This document shows positions 17,501-25,475 of a DNA stretch of 64,000 nucleotides, piece by piece. The stretch is from Clostridia bacterium (GTDB lineage Bacteria; Bacillota; Clostridia; Christensenellales; CAG-138): positions 228,511 through 292,510 of the forward strand of contig JAGACA010000010.1 in NCBI GenBank assembly GCA_017614315.1, written 5' to 3'. The translations under genes and the position numbers were made by a program. The notes below the pieces were generated by a model that ran no database searches, was not told the origin of the DNA, and was given only the letters and a program-made list of their open reading frames with translations. The stretch's first letter is position 1. Each line of letters starts with the position of its first letter.

Positions 17501-20500
17501 TGTTTGAGCCTCCCCGGGCAGGTGAATGCGTCGGACGAATACGCGGTCTCCGTGTCCGCGATCAGCGCCGCTGCGAGGAAGAGCTCCTTTCTGTTCCTCT
17601 TCTTCCTAAGTCTGAAAACCACGGCGTTATCCGCCCGCGACGCGTCGACGGTCAGTCTTACGAACGCGGGATGCGCCATGAACTCGCTTTCCCGAACGAG
17701 CACCGGTCTGAAAAAAACGCCGACCCTGAGTTCCTTTTTCTCACGCGAGCTGTTGATAAAGCCGAGCCTTCGCACCTCCGCGTTCCCCGACGCCGCGTCG
17801 AATACCGAAAGCGACGCTTTCACGCCGTCTTTCTCCGCCTCGAAGCGCGCCTCGCCGGGAGAGAACTCCGCGCAGTCGTTGATCTCATGGAAGGAGTCCG
17901 CGCCAAAGAATATCCTGACTCCGTCCCGGTCGGTCAGCATTATCTCTCCGAGGCGGGAAAACCCGGAACCGTCAGAGAACGCCGCCGTTTGCATCTCTCC
18001 GTTCGAGAGCAGCGTTCCTTCGACCGAGCCGGGCTCCGCTCTTCTTGTCGGCAATCCCGGGACGCCGCGTGTTTTAACATTCCTTACGACGCTGCTTTCA
18101 TATTCGCGGATCACTATAGGCTTAAGCGGCGTCTCCTCGAAAAGCAGCTGTTCGAAGGCTCGAACGTGCGGTATGCTCATGAACCTTTTTGCGTTCCTGC
18201 CGTCTGTCAGCGCGTCCGCGTACGCCGCGAGCTCCATGCCCTTGTGATGAGCCATAAAGCTCCTCACGAAGCGCGGTTCGCCGTCTGCGCCAATATCCTC
18301 CGCCTCATAAAGCCCCATTTCGCCGTAAGCGCCCGCTTTGACGAAATCACGAAGGTTTCGGACGGCGGCTCCGGGCTCCAGTATCAGCGCGAGCGCGGAT
18401 GCGTACGGGGCGGTCACGCGGCGTTTTTCCCTTTCGGGCTCGAGCGCGAGCTCCGCCTCGCCGAACGCCATGTACTGATAATTCATCGCCCTGTCGAATG
18501 CGTAATAGCCCGACTCCGATCTTCCCCACGGCGCGCCGTCTTTCGAGTTCAGTATCTGCGTCCTGAGCGCCGCGAGCGCGATCTCGTGCTGCATGGAGCC
18601 CGGGACGGTCTCAAAGAACAGAAGCGGCATCAGGTATTCGAACGCAGTGCCGCTCCAGGAAACGAGCGTGCGTCCGCCCGAAGCGTCCTTAATGAGCCGT
18701 GAGAGCGCATGCCAGTGATCGTGACTGACGTCGCCCTTCGATATCGCGACGAAGCTCAAAAGTCTCGCCTCGGACGCGTAGAGGTCGTAATACGCGCCGT
18801 GGAGCATGCCCGAGTCAAGGTCGAAGCCTATGCTGAAGAGCTTTTTGTCCGGATCGTACAGCCTGTAAAGCTCCATTTCCTCATAGAGGCGCTCCGCCTT
18901 TTTCGCGGCTTCGTCGGCGTAAAGCTCCTTCAGCGCCTCTGCCGCGACCATGAGCGATGCGGCAAGGTTTCCCGCGTCCACGGATGAAACGAACCTCGGC
19001 GGAAGGGGCGCAAGATCTCCGACGCGGTACCAGTTGAGAGGTATGCCGTGCCATTTTTCGAGCCTTTCAAGCGAATCGAGCATTATTCCCGAGCGCCTTA
19101 TAAACTCATCTTCGTTCAGAACGCCGAGATCGTGCGCCGAAACAAGCGCCATAAGCCCCATCCCGACGTCGGTGGGCGAAGTGAGATCGGCGGGCGGCTT
19201 TTCGGGGTATTCCTGAACGTTGTCCGGCGGAAGACCGTTCGTCTTATCGCCGACGGCGCCCTCAAAGAATTTCCATGCGCCCATAAACAGCTTGAACACG
19301 AACGCGCGATCCGCGTCCGAAAGCTTCTTTCTTTCACGTTTGCCGCCCATCCTTTTTACGGCAGAAGGCGCCGCCGCCCAGAGTGCTGCAAGCATCGCGC
19401 CGAGGAGATAAACCGGCTTGAAGCCCGATGTGAACGTAAGCGCTGCGAGCATGGACAGGGTCAAAAACGCCGCCGCGGGATCGACCTTATAAAGTCCGCT
19501 GTCTTCCCCGTCCGCCGCGGAAGAAGTCTGCCATTCGAGCATCCTTTTATGGGTGAAAAGCGTCCTTACGAGCGCTTTTATCACGGCTTTGGCCGAGCAC
19601 AAAGCGGCGTACGGGAGCGCGGAAACCTCGACCGCCGTCCTTATGATGAGGCGTATCCATGCGTCCCTTGCGGCGCGTTCGTTCAGGCTCGACGCCGCAA
19701 GCAGAAAAAAGCCCTTGACGGGTTCGATGATGAACGAGACCGCCGTGAGCGTGAACAGCGGCGCGGATCCCATTGCGAGCGATATAACGATGAGCAGGAA
19801 CGTGACCGGCTCGCGCAGGCTCCTTATGAGGTTCGCAAGCATCTTCGCTCTTGCGATCGCGCCGATGTCTTTTGCGCGCTTTCCCGCAATGAAGGGCAAA
19901 AGCTGCCAGTCTCCCCTTATCCAGCGTTCCTGCCGCTTCCACCATTTGGGAAGCGTCGAGGGCTCCGAGTCGAGGAGCGTCACGTCGTTCAGGTACGCCG
20001 CTCCGGCAAGCGAGCCCTCAAGAAGATCGTGGCTCAAAACGGCGTTCTCGGGGATCTTTCCTTCGGTCAGCCTTAAAAAAGCGCGGATGTTTATTATGCC
20101 CTTGCCGCCGAAATCGCCCTCGCGGTAAGCGTCCATGTGGAGATTCGATACCGCCTGCGAGTACAGCTCGTACCCCGTATCGCCCGAGAATATCCCCGAA
20201 AAGAAGCTCGACGCCGCGGATCTGGCAGTCGTTCGCATCCTCGGGACGAACACCGACCAGCCCTCCGCGGCGCGTCCGTTTTCGATGACCGGCGCGTTCG
20301 CGGGGTGCGCCGCCGCGCCTATGAGCTTTGCGAGCGTTCCCGGAGGCATCACGGTATCCGCGTCGAGCACGACTGCGTGATCCGCCCGGATGCTTCTTTC
20401 CGGATAAACGGAAAGCGCGCTCCCGCCGCCCATAAGGAGCCTGAGCATATCCGTCACCGCGCCGCGTTTTCTTTCGTATCCCTGCCATACGCCGTCGCGG

Positions 20501-21714
20501 TTTTTGCTTCTTTCGCGCATTAGAAGCGAAAATCTTTCGCCGTACTTTGAATTGAGGGCGTCGATCGACTTTTTCGCCGCCGCGATGAGCTTTTCATCGC
20601 CGGGAAGCTCCTTCTTGTCCGCGTCCTTCAGATCGCCGAGGAGTATGAACTCCGCTCCGTCCAATGGGTTCGCGAGATAATGGCTCTCGAGCGTCTTTGC
20701 GGCTTCCGCGGCCGAGGTCTCGTCCGTAAGAAGTACGGGGACCGCAACAGCCGTCGGGTGATCCTTTGCGCTCCTTATGTCTAGCCTCAGCACCCTCCTC
20801 GGTTTGAACATAAGACCGAACGCCGCGGTGACGAGCGACAGCGCTGCGGTGACCGACGGAAACAGTCCCAATACCGCAGTCGGCGTCCCGTGTCTGAAAA
20901 GCGCCGCCTCCGCCGCCGCTGTCAAAAGTATCACGGAGGCGATGAACAGTACGAACGCCGCCTTCGGCCTTAAAAGCGAACATCTCTTCCCGAGCAGACG
21001 GTCAAGCTCGTCCCTGCCTCCCGCCGCGAGGTAGTACTCCGCCGAGGCGCGTCTCCCCTCGCCCTTTTCCGCGAGCATGACCGCCGCCCGCGCTGCGTCC
21101 GTTTCGCGCATCTTCAGTCTCGCCGCGATCCTGACCGTTTCGGATACGGCAAGCTGCTTTGACGCCCTGTCGAGGGCCGTAAAGCTCGCGTTCCCTGCAA
21201 GTATCCTTTCGACGGGGCTGACCTCGCTTACCAGATCGTCCCATTTGAGTTCGGCGCAGGCCTTGATATTCAGGAGCGCTTCCGTGAGCTCCGCCTCGTC
21301 AAAGCCGTCCCTCGAAGCCGTTCCGGCGAGGCGCGAGAGAAGAGCGAGCATCAAAAAGACCGGCAGCGCTTCGAGCTCGGCCTGCATAACGTCATCTGGC
21401 GCAAGGGCTCTGAGTTTTTCCGAGACCGAGCCGTATTCAGGTCTTGCGTCGGCAAGCTCCTCCGCGAGATCCGCCGCGCGCGGGAGACCGCGTTCGTTTG
21501 CGGGAAGCATGAGACGCTCCCCGCCGTCAAGCTCCTTAAGAACGGCGGTGAGCTGCTTTTCTACCGTATGGAACTCGGTCAGGAAGAGCTCCTTTTCGGG
21601 CGAAACGGCGCCTGTCCTGATCTCTCTGTACGTCCTGCGGTAAAACGAGACGAGCCGTCTTCTGATAAGGAGCGCTTTTATGAACAGATGATTCTTGAAA
21701 CTCTTAATTCGCAT
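14575..21714 (-). CDS. Cyclic beta-glucan synthase-like enzyme (GT84-glycoamylase-GH94)
   Basis: A 2379-residue multi-domain membrane enzyme resembling NdvB/Cgs of rhizobia and Brucella. Two helices lie near residues 253-305. A glycosyltransferase domain follows (about 330-620), with VVLDADTVMPPG near 450 and the QxxRW-type motif RQERWIRGDWQ near 595. More membrane helices span about 640-780, then a glycoamylase-type alpha/alpha barrel (about 830-1240). Two GH94 phosphorylase regions run to the C-terminus with the catalytic TGDWNDGYDD near 2075. In Cgs these parts elongate, cyclise and trim beta-1,2-glucan. It starts at ATG 21714 after GAGG. The product is inferred. Confidence 0.88.
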   Translation of the reverse strand: MRIKSFKNHLFIKALLIRRRLVSFYRRTYREIRTGAVSPEKELFLTEFHTVEKQLTAVLKELDGGERLMLPANERGLPRAADLAEELADARPEYGSVSEKLRALAPDDVMQAELEALPVFLMLALLSRLAGTASRDGFDEAELTEALLNIKACAELKWDDLVSEVSPVERILAGNASFTALDRASKQLAVSETVRIAARLKMRETDAARAAVMLAEKGEGRRASAEYYLAAGGRDELDRLLGKRCSLLRPKAAFVLFIASVILLTAAAEAALFRHGTPTAVLGLFPSVTAALSLVTAAFGLMFKPRRVLRLDIRSAKDHPTAVAVPVLLTDETSAAEAAKTLESHYLANPLDGAEFILLGDLKDADKKELPGDEKLIAAAKKSIDALNSKYGERFSLLMRERSKNRDGVWQGYERKRGAVTDMLRLLMGGGSALSVYPERSIRADHAVVLDADTVMPPGTLAKLIGAAAHPANAPVIENGRAAEGWSVFVPRMRTTARSAASSFFSGIFSGDTGYELYSQAVSNLHMDAYREGDFGGKGIINIRAFLRLTEGKIPENAVLSHDLLEGSLAGAAYLNDVTLLDSEPSTLPKWWKRQERWIRGDWQLLPFIAGKRAKDIGAIARAKMLANLIRSLREPVTFLLIVISLAMGSAPLFTLTAVSFIIEPVKGFFLLAASSLNERAARDAWIRLIIRTAVEVSALPYAALCSAKAVIKALVRTLFTHKRMLEWQTSSAADGEDSGLYKVDPAAAFLTLSMLAALTFTSGFKPVYLLGAMLAALWAAAPSAVKRMGGKRERKKLSDADRAFVFKLFMGAWKFFEGAVGDKTNGLPPDNVQEYPEKPPADLTSPTDVGMGLMALVSAHDLGVLNEDEFIRRSGIMLDSLERLEKWHGIPLNWYRVGDLAPLPPRFVSSVDAGNLAASLMVAAEALKELYADEAAKKAERLYEEMELYRLYDPDKKLFSIGFDLDSGMLHGAYYDLYASEARLLSFVAISKGDVSHDHWHALSRLIKDASGGRTLVSWSGTAFEYLMPLLFFETVPGSMQHEIALAALRTQILNSKDGAPWGRSESGYYAFDRAMNYQYMAFGEAELALEPEREKRRVTAPYASALALILEPGAAVRNLRDFVKAGAYGEMGLYEAEDIGADGEPRFVRSFMAHHKGMELAAYADALTDGRNAKRFMSIPHVRAFEQLLFEETPLKPIVIREYESSVVRNVKTRGVPGLPTRRAEPGSVEGTLLSNGEMQTAAFSDGSGFSRLGEIMLTDRDGVRIFFGADSFHEINDCAEFSPGEARFEAEKDGVKASLSVFDAASGNAEVRRLGFINSSREKKELRVGVFFRPVLVRESEFMAHPAFVRLTVDASRADNAVVFRLRKKRNRKELFLAAALIADTETAYSSDAFTCPGRLKQYPEALGSFSAGVFRNAPIEPLFSAMTRTPLVPGERVEMLFVMCAASTRDGAVNALRGTAATAASELKLSRAVANGMMRKAGLTADGFVGTEPLAARIMKGVPFKDDPPARPKRGISSLWELGISGDKPLVIVYVSNKEQLKDIRTFLAFTRFLRARGGDFDAAIVSLLPVSYGDPARRRLGELAASAAAVFDMAFLTKEHEDALRGMALIECDADRIPYLPAKAERPGKDRPMETEKLPARRLVGFNGFGGFDPENEEYVIRTGLGITPAPWSNVLANEVFGTIVTENGGGYTWYGNARLCRITPWSCDPVSDPAFEKVTLSENGRTRSLMPYGASGEYEISHGIGYTRAASEADGIGAELVVFTDADRPIKYYLITLNNKSSRARKLKARLAISPAVGEYPHAESVVRETANGMLLFDCARRADDGARAFVAGGDAFFDTGTERTLTVPANGAARAVFTLGMDTTENIARYIKDPVSPDRAGSELERARETWQKRLGVLNVKTGDAAFDALADRLLLYQLYSSRLFAKTGFCQSGGAVGFRDRLQDVSALLLTDPKTTRAAIIDSAAHQFPEGDVLHWWHDNGMGVRTRISDDRLFLPFLCLEYERITGDASVWDEEAPFLTGEPLGEGERDRYALYTAGSLRASVFEHSVRAIRASMPIGANGLTLMGTGDWNDGYDDLFGESAFVGWFMLVILRDFTRTARGRGETALAEELEAYAASLRESLENTWEDDRYIRAIGEDGKKLGSRSSAECRIDLVSGLWAVFAGADRADLAFDTMLRELFDGENSVIKLLAPPFTDSSEKPVGYIEAYCEGLRENGGQYTHAAAWAVIAACMLNRPETAHRLLSAIDPIAHGQRLTVNRYRTEPYVLAGDVGAGENAGRGGWTWYTGSAGWLYRAVTEHILGIKKTGDKMILKPVTVFDSFELSYAFDTAVYRISLRRGERASLSVDGKETDHIRLVSDGRTHEVKVVYQ

Positions 21715-21755
21715 TGATCTACCTCGAAAGCGTAATCACGGATAATTATTCTCAT

Positions 21756-22049
21756 CTATCGGCAATTTGATTCCACATATGATACGATCTTCGAGATGAA
21801 CTCCGCGATGTATGGTATATTGCTCCTTGCTATGATATCGAGCAGCCAAATAACGAGCGCGCCCAAAAGCGAAAAGCCCACGGCCATGCCGAGACCACGC
21901 GCCGCGCCGTAGAGGAACGCCCTTTTGAGCATGCGTTTTAAGTCGGATGAATACTCGGCGTATTCGATGAAGCGCGAGCGTTCGAGCGCGCCGGCGATCG
22001 CGCCGAGCCTTCTTTCGATCTCCCCGAGCCTTTTGTCGCTGTTTTTCAT
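21756..22049 (-). CDS. Small membrane protein, DUF5665-like
   Basis: A 97-residue protein. A charged helical N-terminus (GEIERRLGAIAGALERSR) is followed by one transmembrane segment rich in glycine (GLGMAVGFSLLGALVIWLLD) and a short amphipathic tail. Length and pattern resemble the DUF5665 family of Firmicutes, whose function is unknown. ATG at 22049 is chosen over an upstream TTG at 22073; no clear ribosome site is seen. It is 41 bases upstream of the glucan synthase gene and may be co-transcribed with it. Confidence 0.7.
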   Translation of the reverse strand: MKNSDKRLGEIERRLGAIAGALERSRFIEYAEYSSDLKRMLKRAFLYGAARGLGMAVGFSLLGALVIWLLDIIARSNIPYIAEFISKIVSYVESNCR

Positions 22050-22071
22050 ACTATGAGTATTCGCATAAAAC

Positions 22072-22100
22072 AAAAAAGCATTACCTTCGGGTAATGCTTT
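22072..22100 (-). terminator. Terminator of the sepF-divIVA operon
   Basis: An 11-bp stem AAAGCATTACC with its complement around TTCG, followed on the minus strand by six T, 14 bases after the DivIVA stop. Confidence 0.9.
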
Positions 22101-22114
22101 CTGTTTTCGATCAT

Positions 22115-22525
22115 TCAGATTATCATCTGTTCTATCTCGTCCGATTCGGCGGGCTCTTCTGTCGGTTCGGTTGTCTCCTCCGTCTCCGCGGCCTCGTCTT
22201 CGGCAGGGGTCTCCTGCTCCTCGGCGTTAGGCTCTTCCTCCGGAACGGGCGCATCTTCCGTTTCGGTCTCGGCGGACGCGGCGACCTTGACGAGCTCCTC
22301 GGCACGTTTAAGGAAGCCCTCGCGCTGCATGGCCGAGGCGAGCATAACGTTGACGTCCTGCGCCTCGCCGAGCTCCTGCGTGAGCTTCAGCCTTAAAACG
22401 TCGATGGTATTGTTTTTCCTGTCGAGCTCGCGTATGACTTCGTCGAGGAAGGCGTCGACCGCGACCGGGTCGTAGCCGAACAGCGAGTGCGGAAAAACCT
22501 TGTTGATAACGTCGTCTCTTTCCAT
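22115..22525 (-). CDS. DivIVA-domain protein
   Basis: A 136-residue protein with a short DivIVA N-terminal domain: VFPHSLFGYDPVAVDAFLDE, then a coiled coil to about residue 75. The remaining half is an acidic, disordered tail of Glu/Pro/Thr. DivIVA proteins sense membrane curvature and recruit partners to poles and septa. The start follows AAGGA; an upstream GTG at 22567 is less likely. It is the last gene of the operon after sepF. The coiled coil is short compared with B. subtilis DivIVA, so it is a family member rather than an ortholog. Confidence 0.85.
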   Translation of the reverse strand: MERDDVINKVFPHSLFGYDPVAVDAFLDEVIRELDRKNNTIDVLRLKLTQELGEAQDVNVMLASAMQREGFLKRAEELVKVAASAETETEDAPVPEEEPNAEEQETPAEDEAAETEETTEPTEEPAESDEIEQMII

Positions 22526-22590
22526 TTCAGTTCCTTTTTGAAGGGGGATCCGGGGGCATGGATCCACGCCCCCGGTTGTCGGGCATTGGC

Positions 22591-23031
22591 TTACTCTTTA
22601 TAGCCGTCGGAGTTGCCTACGATCTCGTAGTCGGCGGGAACTACTGCAAAAATCTTTGCCGAGATCTTTCTGATGTCGCCGCCCATCGCACTGCAGGCGC
22701 CGGACATGAAGTCCAGTATCCTTTGGGCAACATCGATGTCGATGTTCTCCATGTTCAGAATGATGGGCTTTCTGCTCTTGAGGTTGCCGATGATGCTCAT
22801 CGTATCCTCATAGCTGACGGGGCGGTAGATGATCATTTTTGAGCGAGCGGACTGAGCGGGGAATTCCACGACCTTGTTGGCGGGCTTGCGCTCGCGGCGC
22901 TTCTCTTCCCTTGCTGTGATCGGCTCAAGCTCCTGGACCTCTTCCTCGACTTCGGGAGCGCGGGACTCTTCATCCTCGTCAACCACGTCGAATCCGATCC
23001 AGTTCTTGATCTTTGTCGCAAATTTTGACAT
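22591..23031 (-). CDS. sepF: Cell division protein SepF
   Basis: A 146-residue SepF. The N-terminal amphipathic membrane anchor is MSKFATKIKNWIGF. An acidic/basic linker leads to the conserved core (about 65-140): VSYEDTMSIIGNLKSRKPII, ending ILDFMSGACSAMGGDIRKIS. SepF polymerises and ties FtsZ to the membrane at the septum. ATG at 23031 has GGAGG eight or nine bases upstream. The position between yggS and divIVA is the usual Firmicutes order. Confidence 0.96.
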   Translation of the reverse strand: MSKFATKIKNWIGFDVVDEDEESRAPEVEEEVQELEPITAREEKRRERKPANKVVEFPAQSARSKMIIYRPVSYEDTMSIIGNLKSRKPIILNMENIDIDVAQRILDFMSGACSAMGGDIRKISAKIFAVVPADYEIVGNSDGYKE

Positions 23032-23180
23032 TTTCTTTTCCTCCATAGTTTTTTCGTTGGCACTTGGAAGAAAATTTTTAATGCCTTTCGGCTATGCGCG
23101 GACGCTCTTTATATGTATCGCCGCACAGCATTTGATGCGTCTTTTGTTTCTTTGCGCTCCTCCGACTTATTATTCTTTTG

Positions 23181-23891
23181 TCAATGCATCGGTCTTGCCC
23201 CGAATATGGCGGAGCCTACTCTCACCATATTCGCCCCTTCGGCTATCGCCGATGGATAATCTCCGCTCATGCCCATGGAGAGGAGTTCCATGTCTGCGCC
23301 GGGGATGCCGGACGCCTTTATATCTTCAAACAGCTCCTTCATGCGCTTGAAGTATTCGCGCGTTTCCCCGCCCGCCGCGGGAGGAATGCACATGATACCC
23401 TTTACGCATACATGGGGCATGTCAGAGACCCTTTTCAAAAGCTCGGTGAGCTCCCCGGGAGCGACGCCGCCCTTCTGCGGCTCGTTCCCGATATTGACCT
23501 CGACGAGCGTATCCTGACGGATCCCGTGCTTGTCCGCAAGCCTTTCGATCTCGCGGAAGGCCTCGATCCTGTCGGCCGATTGGATCAGATCGGCGCGGCC
23601 TATAAGGTATTTTACCTTATTCAGCTGCAATTGTCCAATAAAATGTACGATCTGGCCGTTTTCTTTGAAAAAATCGTATTTATCGACCAGTTCCTGCGCA
23701 CGGTTCTCGCCCGTCTCGAGGCCGCCGGCGTTTATCGCCGCGCGGATCCTTTCGGTATCGACGAACTTCGTCACGCAGACGAGTCTGATATCCTCCGGCC
23801 TTCTGCCGGAGAGCTCTGCCGCCTCGCCGATGTTTTCCTTAACGCGGCGGAAATTATCGGCGACAAGGCGGGTCATCTCTTCCTGTTCCAA
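23181..23891 (-). CDS. PLP homeostasis protein, YggS/PLPBP family
   Basis: A 236-residue TIM-barrel PLP-binding protein without known catalysis that buffers pyridoxal phosphate. The PLP lysine is Lys42 in VCVTKFV. Other landmarks are GENRAQELVDKY, GLPIS-equivalent LSMGMSGDYPSAI, and VRVGSAIFGAR at the C-terminus. The usual HFIGHLQ reads HFIGQLQ. It overlaps the end of the HlyD-like gene by 19 bases, so it belongs to the division operon. Confidence 0.95.
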   Translation of the reverse strand: MEQEEMTRLVADNFRRVKENIGEAAELSGRRPEDIRLVCVTKFVDTERIRAAINAGGLETGENRAQELVDKYDFFKENGQIVHFIGQLQLNKVKYLIGRADLIQSADRIEAFREIERLADKHGIRQDTLVEVNIGNEPQKGGVAPGELTELLKRVSDMPHVCVKGIMCIPPAAGGETREYFKRMKELFEDIKASGIPGADMELLSMGMSGDYPSAIAEGANMVRVGSAIFGARPMH

Positions 23892-25081
23892 TATCTTACC
23901 CCCGGACTGAGCGTCTCGTTCTTTTCATGCGGGCGGATTATCGCCGTGCCGTTATCCTCGGCGAGTACGTCTACCCGCATGGTAATGTGGGATTCGCTCC
24001 TTAAAAGCTCGATGTACGTGATGCCGTTTTCGACCTTCAGCGCCTCGGACTTGACCTTTATGCCGCTGACCGCGGCGGATATCCTGACGCTCGCTGTCCT
24101 AACGTTCAGGAGCTCGCCTATATCGGAGTCGAACTCGAGTATGTTCACGACCTGCGAGCCGTTGATTATGGGATCGAGCGCTACGCCCCTGTACGTGCCG
24201 TAGCCCTTTATCTCGACGTCGTATTCGACGCCCTCGGCCGTCCTGACGAGATCGCCGCTCTTGGTCAGGAACGCGAGGAACCATCTTTCGTTGTCGACCA
24301 CGCGGCAGGCCCTCGACCTGTCGCCCGTCGTCCATACCGCCGAGCCCTTGTCCTTTATCGCGCGGTTGACGAGATCCGGCGTGAGCATGGAGAGCTTCTC
24401 GGCGTTCATAGCCTCTTCATAGCCGTCGAAGTAATAGCTGACCACGCCGTAGGACGGCGCGTAGATCGTTTCCGTCCAGGTCTCGAGGAGCGCAGCAGTG
24501 TCGTCGGCGGTCTTGTAGAGGGCGCGGAGCGTCTCCGTCTCCTGTACCTTGTCCCTCAGATAGTCCATGCGCTCCTTGAGCGCGCTTTCGAGCTGCCAGT
24601 AGAGCTGTTCGAGGTTCTCGCCGCTGCCGAGCATTACGCAGTCCTCGATCCTTGCGCGGAGGGCGGCTATGGCTTCGTTCATCTCGTCGAGCCTTGCGTC
24701 CTTCGTGGAGCCGATGCGGTCCATCTGGACGCGGTAGACGTTTTCGCGGGCGTTGAGGAGGGACTGCATGAGCTCGTCCGAGTATCCGAGCTTATAGACC
24801 GTGGCGAGTTTTTCGCCGGTGATGACCTCCTCGCCTTCCTCCCTTAAATAATCGAGCCTTGCGTATTCGGCGGACATGAGCACCTTTTCGTCGCGGATGA
24901 GCACGGCGTTCCTTTCGCTGAAGGAATACGTCATGGCGCCGTTGTCGGTGATCTCTTCCTTGCCGTTATAGAGGAGTATGAAAAGCAGGACTCCGATGAC
25001 GGCGACAAGTATTCCGATGATTATAAAGAATCTCGGATCTACTCTCGTGCCGCTTCTTTTGCTTTTCCTTGTCCTTATCAT
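23873..25081 (-). CDS. HlyD-like membrane protein in the sepF operon
   Basis: A 402-residue protein. A basic N-terminus and one transmembrane helix (about 17-41) are followed by an external domain with a biotinyl-lipoyl-like strand (VLMSAEYARLDYLREEGEEV), a helical hairpin (about 95-185) and C-terminal beta domains. This is the architecture of HlyD-type adaptors. No partner transporter is nearby, so a cell-envelope or division role is more likely than secretion, as inferred from its place next to yggS-sepF. Its ATG overlaps the dUTPase stop (TAATG). The exact function is unknown. Confidence 0.75.
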   Translation of the reverse strand: MIRTRKSKRSGTRVDPRFFIIIGILVAVIGVLLFILLYNGKEEITDNGAMTYSFSERNAVLIRDEKVLMSAEYARLDYLREEGEEVITGEKLATVYKLGYSDELMQSLLNARENVYRVQMDRIGSTKDARLDEMNEAIAALRARIEDCVMLGSGENLEQLYWQLESALKERMDYLRDKVQETETLRALYKTADDTAALLETWTETIYAPSYGVVSYYFDGYEEAMNAEKLSMLTPDLVNRAIKDKGSAVWTTGDRSRACRVVDNERWFLAFLTKSGDLVRTAEGVEYDVEIKGYGTYRGVALDPIINGSQVVNILEFDSDIGELLNVRTASVRISAAVSGIKVKSEALKVENGITYIELLRSESHITMRVDVLAEDNGTAIIRPHEKNETLSPGVRYWNRKR

Positions 25082-25464
25082 TATTTGGCGTCATCCTTTT
25101 CGGCAACGTCGTAGCCCTTCTTTTCCGACCTTCCGTACTGACGGTCGAAGTTTTCCCTGTTCTTTGCGATATAGCCCTCGTAAAGCTTGTCCGCGTCCAA
25201 GCCGGCGCGTATGCACATGCTGACGAAGAAGTGGAGTATGTCCACCAGCTCGCCGTGGAGCGACGCCTCGTCGACGAGCTTCGCGTTTTTCCACCACTTG
25301 AAGTTGACCTCGTCAAGCAGCTCCGCGAGCTCGGAGATCATGGCGAGGACGTCCTTCTGGATCCACTGCTCCATGGGGAAGTCGAGACTGCGCCTTTCCT
25401 GGATGTCGGTGTCGAGCTTCTTCTGAAGCTCGAAAATAACGTCGAGCTTGTCCTTTTCGTTCAT
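25081..25464 (-). CDS. Dimeric all-alpha dUTPase
   Basis: A 127-residue protein of the dUTPase_2/MazG-like superfamily. It hydrolyses dUTP to dUMP and pyrophosphate. Mg-binding motifs are SELAELLDE (ExxxE-type) and GELVDILHFF (ExxD), with the substrate stretch EVNFKWWK. ATG at 25464 has a GGAGTGAGG ribosome site; a longer frame upstream lies inside the M16 gene and is not real. It is 11 bases after the peptidase and overlaps the HlyD-like start. Confidence 0.85.
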   Translation of the reverse strand: MNEKDKLDVIFELQKKLDTDIQERRSLDFPMEQWIQKDVLAMISELAELLDEVNFKWWKNAKLVDEASLHGELVDILHFFVSMCIRAGLDADKLYEGYIAKNRENFDRQYGRSEKKGYDVAEKDDAK

Positions 25465-25475
25465 GGTTAGATGCC

